Positions 28,710 to 37,907 of a stretch of DNA of 64,000 nucleotides are shown here, piece after piece. The stretch is from Gordonia tangerina (GTDB taxonomy: Bacteria; Actinomycetota; Actinomycetes; Mycobacteriales; Mycobacteriaceae): NCBI RefSeq assembly GCF_021556435.1, contig NZ_JAKGCU010000020.1:31176-95175 (forward strand). The letters are read 5' to 3'. Position 1 is the first letter of the stretch. Every line of letters begins with the position of its first letter. Made by a program: the position numbers and the translations under genes. The notes under the pieces were generated by a model, which was given only the letters and a program-made list of their open reading frames with translations, did not search any database and had not been told where the DNA came from.

Positions 28710-29975
28710 ATGAGTGTCTGGACTGCGCCCACGGTGTCCGCCCCGGTGGTGGCCACCGTCGAGTTGCCCGGTTCCAAGTCGATCACCAATCGCGCGTTGA
28801 TCCTCGCCGCCCTGGCGGACGGCCCCTCGGTGGTGCGTGGAACCCTGCGCAGCCGCGACACCAATCTGATGCTCAGCGGCCTGAGTGCGCTGGGCGTCGG
28901 CGTGCGGATCGATCCCGACGACGACACCGCGGTGACGATCGAACCGCACCCGATGGTCGGCGCCGACGTGTACTGCGGGCTGGCCGGCACCGTGATGCGA
29001 TTCCTGCCCCCGGTGGCCGCATTCGCCGACGGGCGGGTCGCCTTCGACGGTGACGAGCAGGCCCGCACTCGCCCCCTGGCGACCATCCTCGACGCCCTGC
29101 GCGACCTGGGCGTGAAGGTGACCGGCGATCGGTTGCCGTTCACGGTCACCGGGACCGGGTCCGCGTCCGGCGGGGAGGTCACCATCGATGCGTCGGCCTC
29201 GTCGCAGTTCGTCTCGGGGTTGCTGCTGTCGGCCGCGCTCTTCGACGACGGGGTGACCGTGCGCCACGACGGCGGACCGGTGCCCTCGATGCCGCACATC
29301 GACATGACCGTGCAGATGTTGGCCGAGTGCGGGGTGACGGTGGAGCGGCCGGATGCGCAGACATGGCGGGTGCCGCCGTCGACGATCCGGGCGATCGACC
29401 GCGTGGTGGAGCCCGACCTGTCCAACGCCGCCGCATTCCTGGCCGCCGCCGCCGTGACCGGGGGTGCGGTGAGCGTGCCACGTTGGCCCGCGACCACGAC
29501 CCAGCCCGGCGCCCAGATCGTCGACATCCTCGCCGAGATGGGTTGTGCGATCGAACTCTCCGACGGTTCGCTGACCGTGCGCGGGCCGGAGAAGCTCACC
29601 GGGATCAGCATCGATCTGCGCGACATCGGCGAGCTGACCCCCACCGTGGCGGGTCTGTGCGCGCTCGCCGACGGCGAATCGGTGCTGTCGGGCATCGCGC
29701 ATCTGCGCGGTCACGAAACCGACCGGTTGGCGGCGCTGACCACCGAGATCAACCGGCTCGGCGGTGACTGCACCGAGACCGACGACGGTCTGCGCATCGT
29801 GCCCCGACAGTTGCACGGTGCGGTGTGGGAGTCCTACGCCGATCACCGGATGGCCACCGCAGGTGCGTTGATCGGGCTGGTGGTGCAGGGCCTCACGGTG
29901 TCCGATGTGGAGACGACCAGTAAGACGCTGCCGGACTTTCCGGGCATGTGGCAGAAAATGATCGGGCACCCCTGA
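28710..29975 (+). CDS. aroA: 3-phosphoshikimate 1-carboxyvinyltransferase (EPSP synthase)
   Basis: A 421-residue enzyme that joins phosphoenolpyruvate to shikimate-3-phosphate, the sixth step of aromatic amino acid synthesis. Motifs: [20 protein letters not shown] near the N-terminus, [29 protein letters not shown], then [17 protein letters not shown] and [18 protein letters not shown] 28710 gives [13 protein letters not shown]; the TTG at 28686 is less likely. The GTG of rsgA follows the TGA by one base, so the two are coupled, an arrangement common in actinobacteria. Confidence 0.95.
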   Translation: MSVWTAPTVSAPVVATVELPGSKSITNRALILAALADGPSVVRGTLRSRDTNLMLSGLSALGVGVRIDPDDDTAVTIEPHPMVGADVYCGLAGTVMRFLPPVAAFADGRVAFDGDEQARTRPLATILDALRDLGVKVTGDRLPFTVTGTGSASGGEVTIDASASSQFVSGLLLSAALFDDGVTVRHDGGPVPSMPHIDMTVQMLAECGVTVERPDAQTWRVPPSTIRAIDRVVEPDLSNAAAFLAAAAVTGGAVSVPRWPATTTQPGAQIVDILAEMGCAIELSDGSLTVRGPEKLTGISIDLRDIGELTPTVAGLCALADGESVLSGIAHLRGHETDRLAALTTEINRLGGDCTETDDGLRIVPRQLHGAVWESYADHRMATAGALIGLVVQGLTVSDVETTSKTLPDFPGMWQKMIGHP

Positions 29976-29976
29976 C

Positions 29977-31020
29977 GTGAGTCGGCGCGCCTCGAGCTAC
30001 GACGAATCCGACGTCCGGATACGTCCTGGCAAGGGCAGCCGACCGCGCACGAAACAACGACCGAGCCACGACGACGCCCGCTCGGCCATGGTCGTGTCGG
30101 TCGACCGTGGCCGCTGGGGCTGCGTCCTCGACGGCGACCCGGACCGTCGGGTCACCGCGATGCGCGCACGGGAACTGGGCCGCACGCCGGTCGTCGTCGG
30201 CGATCAGGTGTCGGTGGTCGGCGATCTGTCCGGTCGGCCGGACACGCTGGCGCGCATCGTCAAGGTCGCCGACCGCACCACCGTGCTGCGCCGCACCGCC
30301 GACGACACCGACCCGTATGAACGCATCGTGGTGGCCAATGCCGACCAACTGTTGATCGTCACCGCATTGGCCGATCCACCACCGCGCACCGGATTCGTGG
30401 AACGCGCGTTGGCCGCCGCCTACGTCGGCGGCCTGACACCGATCCTGTGCCTGACGAAGTCCGATCTCGCCGATCCCGCCGAATTCACCAGAGCCTTCGC
30501 CGATCTCGACCTGCCGATCGTGCTCGGCGGCCGCGACGACGCGCTCGACGAGATCACCGCCATCCTCACCGGCCGGCTCACCGCGCTCGTCGGCCATTCC
30601 GGGGTAGGCAAATCCACTTTGGTCAATCGTCTTGTGCCGCAAGCAGAGCGGGCCACCGGCGTGGTGTCCGGGGTCGGCAAGGGCCGGCATACCTCGACGC
30701 AATCGGTGGTGTTGCCCCTGCCCGGCGCGGACTCGTCGCCCCAAGGCTGGGTGGTGGACACACCCGGTATCCGATCGTTCGGGCTCGCCCACGTCGGACT
30801 CGACGACATCGTCGACGCCTTCGACGACCTGCGTGAGGCCATCGACGACTGTCCCCGCGGCTGTACGCATCTGGGTCCGCCCGCCGATCCGGAGTGTGCG
30901 CTCGACAAACTCGCCGGCGCGTCGTATCGCCGCGCAATGGCGGTGCGGCAGCTCCTGCTCGCGGTCTCCGGACAGGTGGCCGAGGAGAACGAGGTCCCCG
31001 ACGATCAGCCGGCCGAGTAG
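29977..31020 (+). CDS. rsgA: Ribosome small subunit-dependent GTPase RsgA
   Basis: A 347-residue circularly permuted GTPase acting in late 30S maturation. It has an N-terminal OB-fold, then the permuted G motifs: CLTKSDL (G4), GHSGVGKSTLVNRL (G1), and VVDTPGIRSFG (G3). A C-terminal zinc site follows: DCPRGCTHLGPPADPECAL. It starts with GTG, one base after aroA. The 31021-31293 gap downstream holds dispersed repeats. Confidence 0.93.
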   Translation: MSRRASSYDESDVRIRPGKGSRPRTKQRPSHDDARSAMVVSVDRGRWGCVLDGDPDRRVTAMRARELGRTPVVVGDQVSVVGDLSGRPDTLARIVKVADRTTVLRRTADDTDPYERIVVANADQLLIVTALADPPPRTGFVERALAAAYVGGLTPILCLTKSDLADPAEFTRAFADLDLPIVLGGRDDALDEITAILTGRLTALVGHSGVGKSTLVNRLVPQAERATGVVSGVGKGRHTSTQSVVLPLPGADSSPQGWVVDTPGIRSFGLAHVGLDDIVDAFDDLREAIDDCPRGCTHLGPPADPECALDKLAGASYRRAMAVRQLLLAVSGQVAEENEVPDDQPAE

Positions 31021-31084
31021 GCCCCAGACCCACTGGTCACCTCAGCCGAGGCGCAAGTCGCGTAGCACACGCCCGGGCCACTTA

Positions 31085-31270
31085 CCGCTGGTCGAGTAGC
31101 CCGAACCGCACCACCCCGCAGGTCGACTAGTCCGACCCACCAAGCCACCAACCGCTGGTCGAGTAGCCGCGAGCCCCCTAGGGCGAGCGGCGTATCGAGA
31201 CCACTGGCGACACACGAGTGATCTCGATACACGACCTCGGTCGGCGCCTCGGCCGCTACCCGATCACCGG
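31085..31270. repeat. Dispersed CTGGTCGAGTAG/CGTATCGAGACC intergenic repeat
   Basis: CGCTGGTCGAGTAG occurs at about 31086 and 31153, the second leading into GGGCGAGCGGCGTATCGAGA. A rough inverted partner (ATCTCGATAC ... GGCCGCTACCCG) lies at 31221-31262. Related copies occur near 39930-40165, 51890-52105, 55272-55371 and 61191-61328. They fill much of the rsgA-GntR gap; no gene is seen. Confidence 0.7.
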
Positions 31271-31293
31271 GTTACCCACTCACTCAGCGGGGC

Positions 31294-32040
31294 TCAGCGA
31301 TCCACCACCGTCGTCTCGAAGAAATACCGATCGGCCCGGTACGCGTGCCGACCCACCTCGACCACCTTGCCCGCGTCGTCGAAGGCCGTGCGCTGCATGG
31401 TCAGCAACGGCGACCCAGGTTCGTCGCCGAGCAGTGCCGCCTCGTCGGCGTCGGCCGCCTTGGCCCCAATACGTTGCCGCGCAAGCCGGATGTGCACACC
31501 CCGTCCACGCAAACCCTTGTAGAGGCCACCACTCTCGAGTTCTCCGGCGGGCGGGCAGATGTCGGCCGGCAGATGGTTGATCATCAGGGCCAGGGGTTCT
31601 CCGCCGGCACAGCGCAGACGTTTGACTGTCACCGACTCGGCCCCTACCGGCAAACCCAGCTCGGTGCGCAACTCCTCGTCGGGCGTGCCGATCCGATACT
31701 CGAGCAGCTGGGTGGTGGGGTGCATCCCCGCGGTCGTCAGATCGTCGTAGAGACTGGTCAGCTCGACCGAACGGTGCACCGGATTCTGCACCACCTGTGT
31801 GCCGACCCCCCTCTTGCGCACCACCACACCCTTGTCGACGAGCTCCTGGATCGCCTGTCGGATCGTCGGCCGCGACAGTTTGAGCCGGCCGGCCATATCG
31901 AGTTCGTTCTCCAGTCGATCCCCGGGACCGAGGTCACCCCGGACGATCGCGGCCTCGATGGCCTGGGCAAGCTGGTGGTAGAGCGGGACCGGCGTGGACC
32001 GGTCGAGCTCGACCGGGATCTGCATGATCTGGTCCGCCAT
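31294..32040 (-). CDS. GntR-family regulator with UTRA domain (candidate island regulator)
   Basis: A 248-residue HutC-type GntR protein. The winged helix is PVPLYHQLAQAIEAAIVRGD, then LSRPTIRQAIQELVDKGVVV, followed by a UTRA ligand-binding domain (residues ~95-240). TGTCATAACA lies 10 bases upstream of its ATG and fits the published IolR consensus of Corynebacterium glutamicum, also a GntR-type inositol regulator (KGWCHTRACA, as I recall it). Position at the island edge and probable autoregulation make it the first candidate for control of the inositol genes; a sugar phosphate or inositol intermediate is the likely ligand. Confidence 0.87.
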   Translation of the reverse strand: MADQIMQIPVELDRSTPVPLYHQLAQAIEAAIVRGDLGPGDRLENELDMAGRLKLSRPTIRQAIQELVDKGVVVRKRGVGTQVVQNPVHRSVELTSLYDDLTTAGMHPTTQLLEYRIGTPDEELRTELGLPVGAESVTVKRLRCAGGEPLALMINHLPADICPPAGELESGGLYKGLRGRGVHIRLARQRIGAKAADADEAALLGDEPGSPLLTMQRTAFDDAGKVVEVGRHAYRADRYFFETTVVDR

Positions 32041-32050
32041 CGTGTCAGTA

Positions 32051-32075
32051 TGTCATAACAAATATTGTTCGGACC
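32051..32075. promoter_or_regulatory. Island operator A (upstream of GntR gene)
   Basis: TGTCATAACA at 32051-32060 and TGTTCGGACC at 32066-32075, two copies of a TGTCnnnACA-type 10-mer starting 15 bases apart, between the GntR start codon and the ClC gene end. Related sites stand before most operons up to 58.1 kb. Confidence 0.6.
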
Positions 32076-32111
32076 AGGTTTCCCACAGGCGCCCGCCGGC
32101 GCGCGTCACCC

Positions 32112-33515
32112 TCAGGTGACCACCTCGGCCGCCGAACCGCCGGACTGCCGACGACGGGACAGTGCGGCGGTCGTCAGCCAGGCGGCGATGACACCCAGCA
32201 CCGCCGCAGGCGTGGCGTCGAGGCCGACCGAACCGGTCAGCAGCACGCTGAACAACAACGCGCTGAATACGAATCCGGTGCCGGCCGTCATCCCGGCCGC
32301 GGCTCCGACCGCCAGCGCCCAGGTGATGGAGCAGTCGAAGAGCAGACAGCCTATCGACGCGATGGCCACCCCGATGAAGATCGCCGGAAACACCGGACCG
32401 CCACGGAATCCGCAGCCCAAACAGACCGCGTAGGCGATCGCCTTGAACGCGATGATCACCACGAGTGCGCCGACCCCGCTCTCGGCCAGAACCATCGGCA
32501 CGGCGGTCTGTCCGGAGAACAACACGTCGTCGATGTCGGCACCGAGGGCCCGGGCGATCAATGCCAACACCCCCACCGCGACGCCGCCCGCGACGAGGAT
32601 GCCGTAGCGGCGGCGCTTGTCGATCGATGCGGCCTTGTCGACGAATGTGCCGGCCTTCTTGACCTGGAACATGATCACGCTCGCCAGCACGCCGACGACG
32701 ATGGCGAGCAGCAGATCGATGATGCGGGTGCCGACGTAGTCGGGCATCTGCGGAACCGCCATCGACATGACGCCGAGCCCGCCCCAGTCGCCGAGTCCGA
32801 TGAACACGACATAGCCGACAGCCGCAGCCACCAGCCCCGGCAGCAGTGCGGGCAGCAACGCCGCCCCGGCCGCCAGGCCGGCCTCGAGCAGCAGCAGTCC
32901 GGCCACCAGCGGCCCACCGAACAGCGCCGACACCGCCGAGAACGAGCCGGCGGTGGCCAGCACCCGATGCCCCTGTTCCGGGAGTCGCACGAACGGCACC
33001 ACCACCATGCCGACCGCAGACCCCAAGGCGATCAGTGGCGCCTCCGGACCGAGCACCGCACCGAACGCGAGGGTGCCGATCGCCGCGAGTGCGATGCCGG
33101 GCGCATACTGCCACGGGGTCGGGGTCACGCCGACCCCGTCGAGCGGCGAGTGACCGCCTCCGCCGGGGAGGAATGCCGTCGCCATCGCGACCACGATGGC
33201 CCCGGCCACCGGAAGTCCGAGCACCAGATACCAGGGTGCTTCGTCGACTCCGAGATGCCGCGGCAGATCGGTCCACATCAGATCCTCGAGCCAATGCACG
33301 AGTCCGAGAAATCCCCACGCCAACAGAGCGGCCGGGATGCCGATCACCGCGCCCAGTCCGATCAGCTTCAGGTAGACGACGCCCTCGGCGCGATCGGGAT
33401 GCAGTTCGGCGGTGGTGCTCGGCCGCACGCTCTGGGCGGTCACCTCGTCGGTACTCGATGCCGGCTGCTGCCCCGGGGCGCCGTCCTGGTCGTCTGCATC
33501 GCCGATCGAGCTCAT
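32112..33515 (-). CDS. ClC-family chloride channel/antiporter
   Basis: A 467-residue membrane protein. The conserved ion-path segments include GPEAPLIALGSAVGMVVVPF, which retains the gating Glu, and a GFRGGPVFPAIFIGVA segment, plus about ten hydrophobic helices. ATG 33515 is 10 bases after GGAGG; three in-frame ATGs cluster there. It is convergent with nothing and lies between two regulators on the same strand. A link to inositol metabolism is not evident. Confidence 0.87.
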   Translation of the reverse strand: MSSIGDADDQDGAPGQQPASSTDEVTAQSVRPSTTAELHPDRAEGVVYLKLIGLGAVIGIPAALLAWGFLGLVHWLEDLMWTDLPRHLGVDEAPWYLVLGLPVAGAIVVAMATAFLPGGGGHSPLDGVGVTPTPWQYAPGIALAAIGTLAFGAVLGPEAPLIALGSAVGMVVVPFVRLPEQGHRVLATAGSFSAVSALFGGPLVAGLLLLEAGLAAGAALLPALLPGLVAAAVGYVVFIGLGDWGGLGVMSMAVPQMPDYVGTRIIDLLLAIVVGVLASVIMFQVKKAGTFVDKAASIDKRRRYGILVAGGVAVGVLALIARALGADIDDVLFSGQTAVPMVLAESGVGALVVIIAFKAIAYAVCLGCGFRGGPVFPAIFIGVAIASIGCLLFDCSITWALAVGAAAGMTAGTGFVFSALLFSVLLTGSVGLDATPAAVLGVIAAWLTTAALSRRRQSGGSAAEVVT

Positions 33516-33592
33516 GGGCATCATCCTCCGTCCGACGGGTGGCCGACTCACCTTATCGGCGATCGCCATGGGAGCGGAGATCCGTCGCATCC

Positions 33593-34615
33593 TCACGCGT
33601 CAGGAAGGTTGTACGGCGTGATCACGTGGATCCCCGATGCCACCGGCCGCTGATCACCCGGCAGTGCGCCGTGATAGCGCATCACCAGCTGCGCGACCTG
33701 GCGCATGTCGGCACGCAGATCGTGGTGCAGGACCGCGGTCAGGTGCCCGCTGAGCAGCAGGGTGCGGTTGGCGTCACCGAGGTCGTGCCCGATGAAAACC
33801 TCGCACGTACGGTTCGCGGTACGAAATGCCGAGACGATCCCTCGATTGCCACCGCCGATCGAATAAACCGCCCCCACATCGGCATTCGCGTCGAGAACCC
33901 GTGCCGTGAGCGCCGCGCACGTCTCGTCGAGTCCGTCGGAATCGGTCACCTCGACGATCCGGCGGTTCGGGTCGTGGCTGCGCATCACCGACCGGAAACC
34001 CATCTCGCGTTCCTCCTCACCGCGCGACATCGAACTACTGGTCAGCACCAACACGTCGACGTCGACGCGACGCAGCCACTGGCACATCAGATACGCCGCG
34101 GTGGCACCGGCCGCTCGGTTGTCCATCCCGACGTAGGCGATCCGGGTACTCATCGGCACGTCGGTGACCAGGGTGATGACGGGGATGCGCGCGGCGGTGA
34201 GTCGGCCGATGGCCGCCGCGATCTCCGGTGTGTCCGGCGCCTTGAGCACCACGGCGTGGCTGCCCTGACGGGCGATGGTGTCCAGTTGCGCGATCAACTC
34301 GCCGGTCCGCCAGGTTTCCCGCAGATGGAAGCGGGCCCGCATCACCGCGGGCCGCAGCCCCGGCAGTTCCTGCTCCAAGGCGTCGCGGACCAGACCGGAG
34401 AACTGTCGAGGCGTCTCCATGACCACGTCGATCAAGAACCGCCGACCTGACAACCGCAGCTGGGTGCGCTGCCGATCGAGGTCTGCGATGGCCTGTTCGA
34501 CCTGCAGGACCGTGCCCTCCCGTACGCCGGGACGTTGGTGCAGCACCCGATCGACCGTCGCCTCACTCACGCCGGCCTGACGCGCGATCTCGCGTACGGG
34601 ATAACGATGTGGCAC
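33593..34615 (-). CDS. LacI-family transcriptional regulator
   Basis: A 340-residue protein from GTG 34615 (AGGAG upstream); the longer frame is spurious. The N-terminal HTH is YPVREIARQAGVSEATVDRV followed by LHQRPGVREGTV. A periplasmic-binding-protein-like sensor follows (PVITLVTDVPMSTRIAYVGM, then EVFIGHDLGDANRTLLLSGH). It is divergent from the PhyH dioxygenase operon, and TGTCCGGACA, a perfect palindrome with a central CpG as LacI proteins prefer, lies between them (34654-34663). It probably regulates that operon in response to a polyol. Confidence 0.88.
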   Translation of the reverse strand: MPHRYPVREIARQAGVSEATVDRVLHQRPGVREGTVLQVEQAIADLDRQRTQLRLSGRRFLIDVVMETPRQFSGLVRDALEQELPGLRPAVMRARFHLRETWRTGELIAQLDTIARQGSHAVVLKAPDTPEIAAAIGRLTAARIPVITLVTDVPMSTRIAYVGMDNRAAGATAAYLMCQWLRRVDVDVLVLTSSSMSRGEEEREMGFRSVMRSHDPNRRIVEVTDSDGLDETCAALTARVLDANADVGAVYSIGGGNRGIVSAFRTANRTCEVFIGHDLGDANRTLLLSGHLTAVLHHDLRADMRQVAQLVMRYHGALPGDQRPVASGIHVITPYNLPDA

Positions 34616-34653
34616 GCCCCACTCCTGAGGGATTCTTGATGGAAATACGCTCT

Positions 34654-34663
34654 TGTCCGGACA
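34654..34663. promoter_or_regulatory. Island operator B (LacI / PhyH operon)
   Basis: TGTCCGGACA, perfectly palindromic, extended to TTGTCCGGACAA. It lies 39 bases upstream of the LacI start codon and 112 bases upstream of the PhyH ATG. Identical to site E at 58016-58025. Confidence 0.65.
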
Positions 34664-34774
34664 ATAGGATCTTGCCATTCTTGGTGACGTGATCACGGCG
34701 GAATCGCCGAGGGCCCGATCCACCCCACGACCACCGGCCAGAAACCTGGCTCGACCACCGACAAGGAGCGCGCG

Positions 34775-35968
34775 ATGACCGTACGCAGCGCAGGCACCAT
34801 CAGCAGCGCCCGGACGCCCCGGGCCGACCGGATCTCTGCGAGCGAGTGCAGCCTCGACGACTTCATCGCGGCCACCCGGCGCACCACCGACCTCGCCGAC
34901 TATCCGCACGCCGCGAGCACCGAGCGCGGGGTTCTCTTCTACGATTCGGCCGCCGTGACCGCCCTGTCGGGCGAGGACCGCGCGGTCCTGTCCGATGAAC
35001 TCGCCGATGCGCTGCTCAATGGCCCCGGCATCGTGGTGTTCACCAGCGCATTCGACAACCGCCATGCGCTCACCGAATCCACCGAGGTCTTCACCGAAAT
35101 CATTGCCGACCAGCGTGCGGCCGGCGTCGCCAACGGCGACCATTTCGCCAAACCCGGCGCCAACGACCGCATCTGGAATGCATTGCAGAAGTTCGCCCAA
35201 CGGGCGCCGGAACTGTTCACCCGCTACTACTCCAACGACGTCCTCAATCTGATCAGCGAGGCGTGGCTGGGTCCGTGGTATCAGGTGACCTCGGCGATCA
35301 ACGTCGTCAATCCGGGTGGAGAGGCGCAGAACCCGCACCGCGACTATCACCTCGGCTTCATGTCCACCGACACCGCCGCGACATTCCGTGCCCACATCCA
35401 CCGCCTCTCGCCCGCGCTGACCCTGCAGGGCGCCGTCGCCCACGTCGACATGCCGATCGAGTCCGGCCCAACGATGTATCTGCCGTACTCACAGACCTAT
35501 GAGCAGGGATATCTCGCTTTCAACCTGCCGGAGTTCCGCGAACACTTCGCCCAGAACTATGTCCAGCTCCCCCTGCAGGCGGGCGATGCCGTCTTCTTCA
35601 ACCCCGCCCTGTTCCACGCGGCCGGCCACAACACATCGTCGGACATCAGGCGGATGGCGAATCTGCTACAGGTGTCCTCGGCGTTCGGCCGCGCGATGGA
35701 CGCCGTGGACCGCTCCGCGGTCATGCGGTGGATCTATCCGTCGGTACAGACGCTGGCCGGCACCGCCGACGATCGCGCGGTCGCGAACGTGATCGCCGCG
35801 TCGGCCGAGGGGTACCCCTTCCCCAGCAATCTCGATCTCGACCAGCCGTTGACCGGGTTGACCGGAGAATCCCAGGCCGAATTGTTCGCCCGGGCCATCG
35901 CCGACGGACTCGACGCGGCGCAGTTCGACGCCGAGCTATCGGCACTGGATCGCCGCCACATCGCCTGA
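34775..35968 (+). CDS. Phytanoyl-CoA dioxygenase (PhyH)-family Fe(II)/2-oxoglutarate oxygenase
   Basis: A 397-residue protein. The metal-binding HxD lies in NPHRDYHLGF (His188, Asp190), the distal His in FHAAGHNTSSDIRR (His281 or His285), and the Arg of SDIRRM probably binds 2-oxoglutarate. This identifies a non-haem iron oxygenase of the PhyH family, which hydroxylates small polar as well as acyl substrates. It is the first gene of an operon with an SDR, two Gfo/Idh proteins and an IolE-like dehydratase, so a cyclitol or its derivative is the likely substrate (inference). ATG 34775 has a GGAG-like AAGGAGC upstream. Confidence 0.85.
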   Translation: MTVRSAGTISSARTPRADRISASECSLDDFIAATRRTTDLADYPHAASTERGVLFYDSAAVTALSGEDRAVLSDELADALLNGPGIVVFTSAFDNRHALTESTEVFTEIIADQRAAGVANGDHFAKPGANDRIWNALQKFAQRAPELFTRYYSNDVLNLISEAWLGPWYQVTSAINVVNPGGEAQNPHRDYHLGFMSTDTAATFRAHIHRLSPALTLQGAVAHVDMPIESGPTMYLPYSQTYEQGYLAFNLPEFREHFAQNYVQLPLQAGDAVFFNPALFHAAGHNTSSDIRRMANLLQVSSAFGRAMDAVDRSAVMRWIYPSVQTLAGTADDRAVANVIAASAEGYPFPSNLDLDQPLTGLTGESQAELFARAIADGLDAAQFDAELSALDRRHIA

Positions 35969-35999
35969 CCCGAGCTCTCCCGACAAGGACGTCACCGAA

Positions 36000-36794
36000 A
36001 TGAATGATCAACCACGACACCGCAGCAACCTGTTGGCCGACAAGGCACTACTGGTCAGCGGCGGCACGCAAGGCGTCGGCGCCGCGATCGTGCGCGCTGC
36101 CGTCGACGCCGGCGCCTCGGTCGTGTTCAGCGGCCGCAACACTGAGAAAGGCAAGTCACTCGCCGCCGAGTTCAACGGCGCACCGGTGCGATTCGTGCAC
36201 GCCGATCTCACCGATCCGCGCGCAGCGACCGGCTCCGTGGCGGACACCATCGCCGAATTCGGTCGCATCGATGCCCTGGTGAACGCGGCGGGCACGACCA
36301 CACGCGGCAGCCTGCTCGACACCACCCCCGAACTCTTCGACAGCCACGTCGCCGTCAACCTGCGGGCCCCGTTCTTCACCATGCAGGCCGCCGTGGCCGA
36401 CATGGTCGGCCGCAACGCGCCGGGCAGCATCGTCAACATCATCACGATGTCATCCCATGGCGGACAATCGTTTCTGGCGCCGTACTCGGCGACCAAGGCC
36501 GGGTTGGTCGGTCTGACCAAGAACGCCGCCCATGCCCACCGCTGGGACCGTATCCGCATCAACGGACTCAACATCGGCTGGACCGAGACCGAGGGCGAGG
36601 CCGACATCCAGAAGCGCTTTCACGGCGCCGACGACAGCTGGATCGACGACGCCAACGCGTCGGTGCCGATGGGCAAGCTCGGACAACCCGACGAGATCGC
36701 GGACTTCGTGGTCTTTCTGCTCTCGGAGCGCAGCGGAGTGGTCACCGGGTCGGTCATCGACTGGGACCAGATCGTGATGGGAGGAATCGACTGA
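36000..36794 (+). CDS. SDR-family oxidoreductase
   Basis: A 264-residue short-chain dehydrogenase: SGGTQGVGAAIV for cofactor binding (about residues 21-32), NAAG, ITMSS for the catalytic Ser, YSATK for Tyr/Lys, and ENDING-type motif VVTGSVIDWDQIVMGG. AAGGA precedes the ATG by about 10 bases. It follows the PhyH gene by 31 bases and overlaps the next gene by one base. It likely oxidises a ring hydroxyl of the same polyol substrate. Confidence 0.88.
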   Translation: MNDQPRHRSNLLADKALLVSGGTQGVGAAIVRAAVDAGASVVFSGRNTEKGKSLAAEFNGAPVRFVHADLTDPRAATGSVADTIAEFGRIDALVNAAGTTTRGSLLDTTPELFDSHVAVNLRAPFFTMQAAVADMVGRNAPGSIVNIITMSSHGGQSFLAPYSATKAGLVGLTKNAAHAHRWDRIRINGLNIGWTETEGEADIQKRFHGADDSWIDDANASVPMGKLGQPDEIADFVVFLLSERSGVVTGSVIDWDQIVMGGID

Positions 36795-37837
36795 TGGGAC
36801 TGACCGTAGGGGTCATCGGACTCGGGCGGATCGGCGGCTTCCACGCCGACACGCTCACCGCTTTGCCGTCGGTGGACGAGCTCGTGGTGACCGACGCGAA
36901 TCCGGCGGCGGTGGCGACGACCACCGACCGGTTGGCCTCGGCACGGGCCGCCTCCGATGCCGACAGCCTGTTCAACTCCGGGGTCGACGCGGTGGTCATC
37001 GCCAGCGCCACCCCCACGCACGCCGAACTCATCGAGAAGGCCATCGCCGCAGGGATTCCCACCCTGTGCGAGAAACCCATCGCGTTGTCGGTGTCCGAGT
37101 CGGCCGAGGTCGTCGCCCGCGTCGCCGACACCGACGTCCCGGTGACGATCGGCTACAACCGTAGGTTCGATCCCGCGATGGCGGCTGCCCGCACAGCCGT
37201 CGATGCCGGCGAACTCGGCTTCATCACCACGGTGCGGTCGACGACGCTGGACCCGGCACCTCCACCGGCCGAGTACATCGCGGCGTCGGGCGGGATCTTC
37301 CGGGATTGCGCCGTACACGATTTCGACACCGTCCGTTGGCTTCTCGATGACGAGGTGGTGGAGGTGTACGCCACCGGCAGCAACCAGGGCGATCCGCTGT
37401 TCGCCGAGGTCGGCGATGTGGACTCCGCATCGATCCTGCTGCGATTCGCCCGCGGCACGATCGGCGTGGTGTCGGTGACCCGATACAACGCGCGCGGCTA
37501 CGACTGCCGCCTGGAAGTTCACGGCAGCACCGACAGCGTCGTCGCCGGGTGGGACCCCGCCACCCCGGTACGGAACATGCAGGCCGACTGCGCTTTTCCC
37601 GCCGCAGCACCGCACCGGTTCTTCATGGACCGATTCGCCGCCGCCTATCGCGCCGAACTCGCTGCCTTCTGCGCATCGGTGATGGACCCGTCGACGAACC
37701 CGACGACATCGGCACCATGCACCGCACACGATGCGCTGGAGGTCTCGTTGATCGCCGAAGCCGCCACCCGGTCGGTCGACACCGGCCGGCCGGTCCCGAT
37801 CGAGGAGATCCGGGACATGCTGGTACCAGCACGCTGA
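36794..37837 (+). CDS. Gfo/Idh/MocA oxidoreductase, IolG-like
   Basis: A 347-residue protein with the N-terminal Rossmann motif GVIGLGRIGGFHAD, the family Lys in CEKPIALS (about residues 94-101), and the active-site region GGIFRDCAVHDFDTVRWLLD with Asp and His of the inositol dehydrogenase type. It is coupled to the SDR (TGATG overlap). Close to myo-inositol 2-dehydrogenases, it may oxidise a specific isomer or derivative, because a second clear IolG is encoded at 54155. Confidence 0.87.
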   Translation: MGLTVGVIGLGRIGGFHADTLTALPSVDELVVTDANPAAVATTTDRLASARAASDADSLFNSGVDAVVIASATPTHAELIEKAIAAGIPTLCEKPIALSVSESAEVVARVADTDVPVTIGYNRRFDPAMAAARTAVDAGELGFITTVRSTTLDPAPPPAEYIAASGGIFRDCAVHDFDTVRWLLDDEVVEVYATGSNQGDPLFAEVGDVDSASILLRFARGTIGVVSVTRYNARGYDCRLEVHGSTDSVVAGWDPATPVRNMQADCAFPAAAPHRFFMDRFAAAYRAELAAFCASVMDPSTNPTTSAPCTAHDALEVSLIAEAATRSVDTGRPVPIEEIRDMLVPAR

Positions 37838-37907
37838 CGCCGTCGCACGAACTCATCCGACGACCGGGCACCACCAGACCACCGAGCACCACCAAAGGGA
37901 TTCATCG

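Noticed and set aside
28032..29969. 645-codon antisense frame opposite aroA and the VOC gene.
   Set aside because: It covers well-supported genes on the other strand; the composition is typical of antisense frames in high-GC DNA and no domain is recognisable.
33593..35443. 616-codon minus-strand frame that would extend the LacI regulator through the divergent promoter.
   Set aside because: The LacI domain begins at GTG 34615 with a ribosome site; the extension runs antisense to the PhyH gene.
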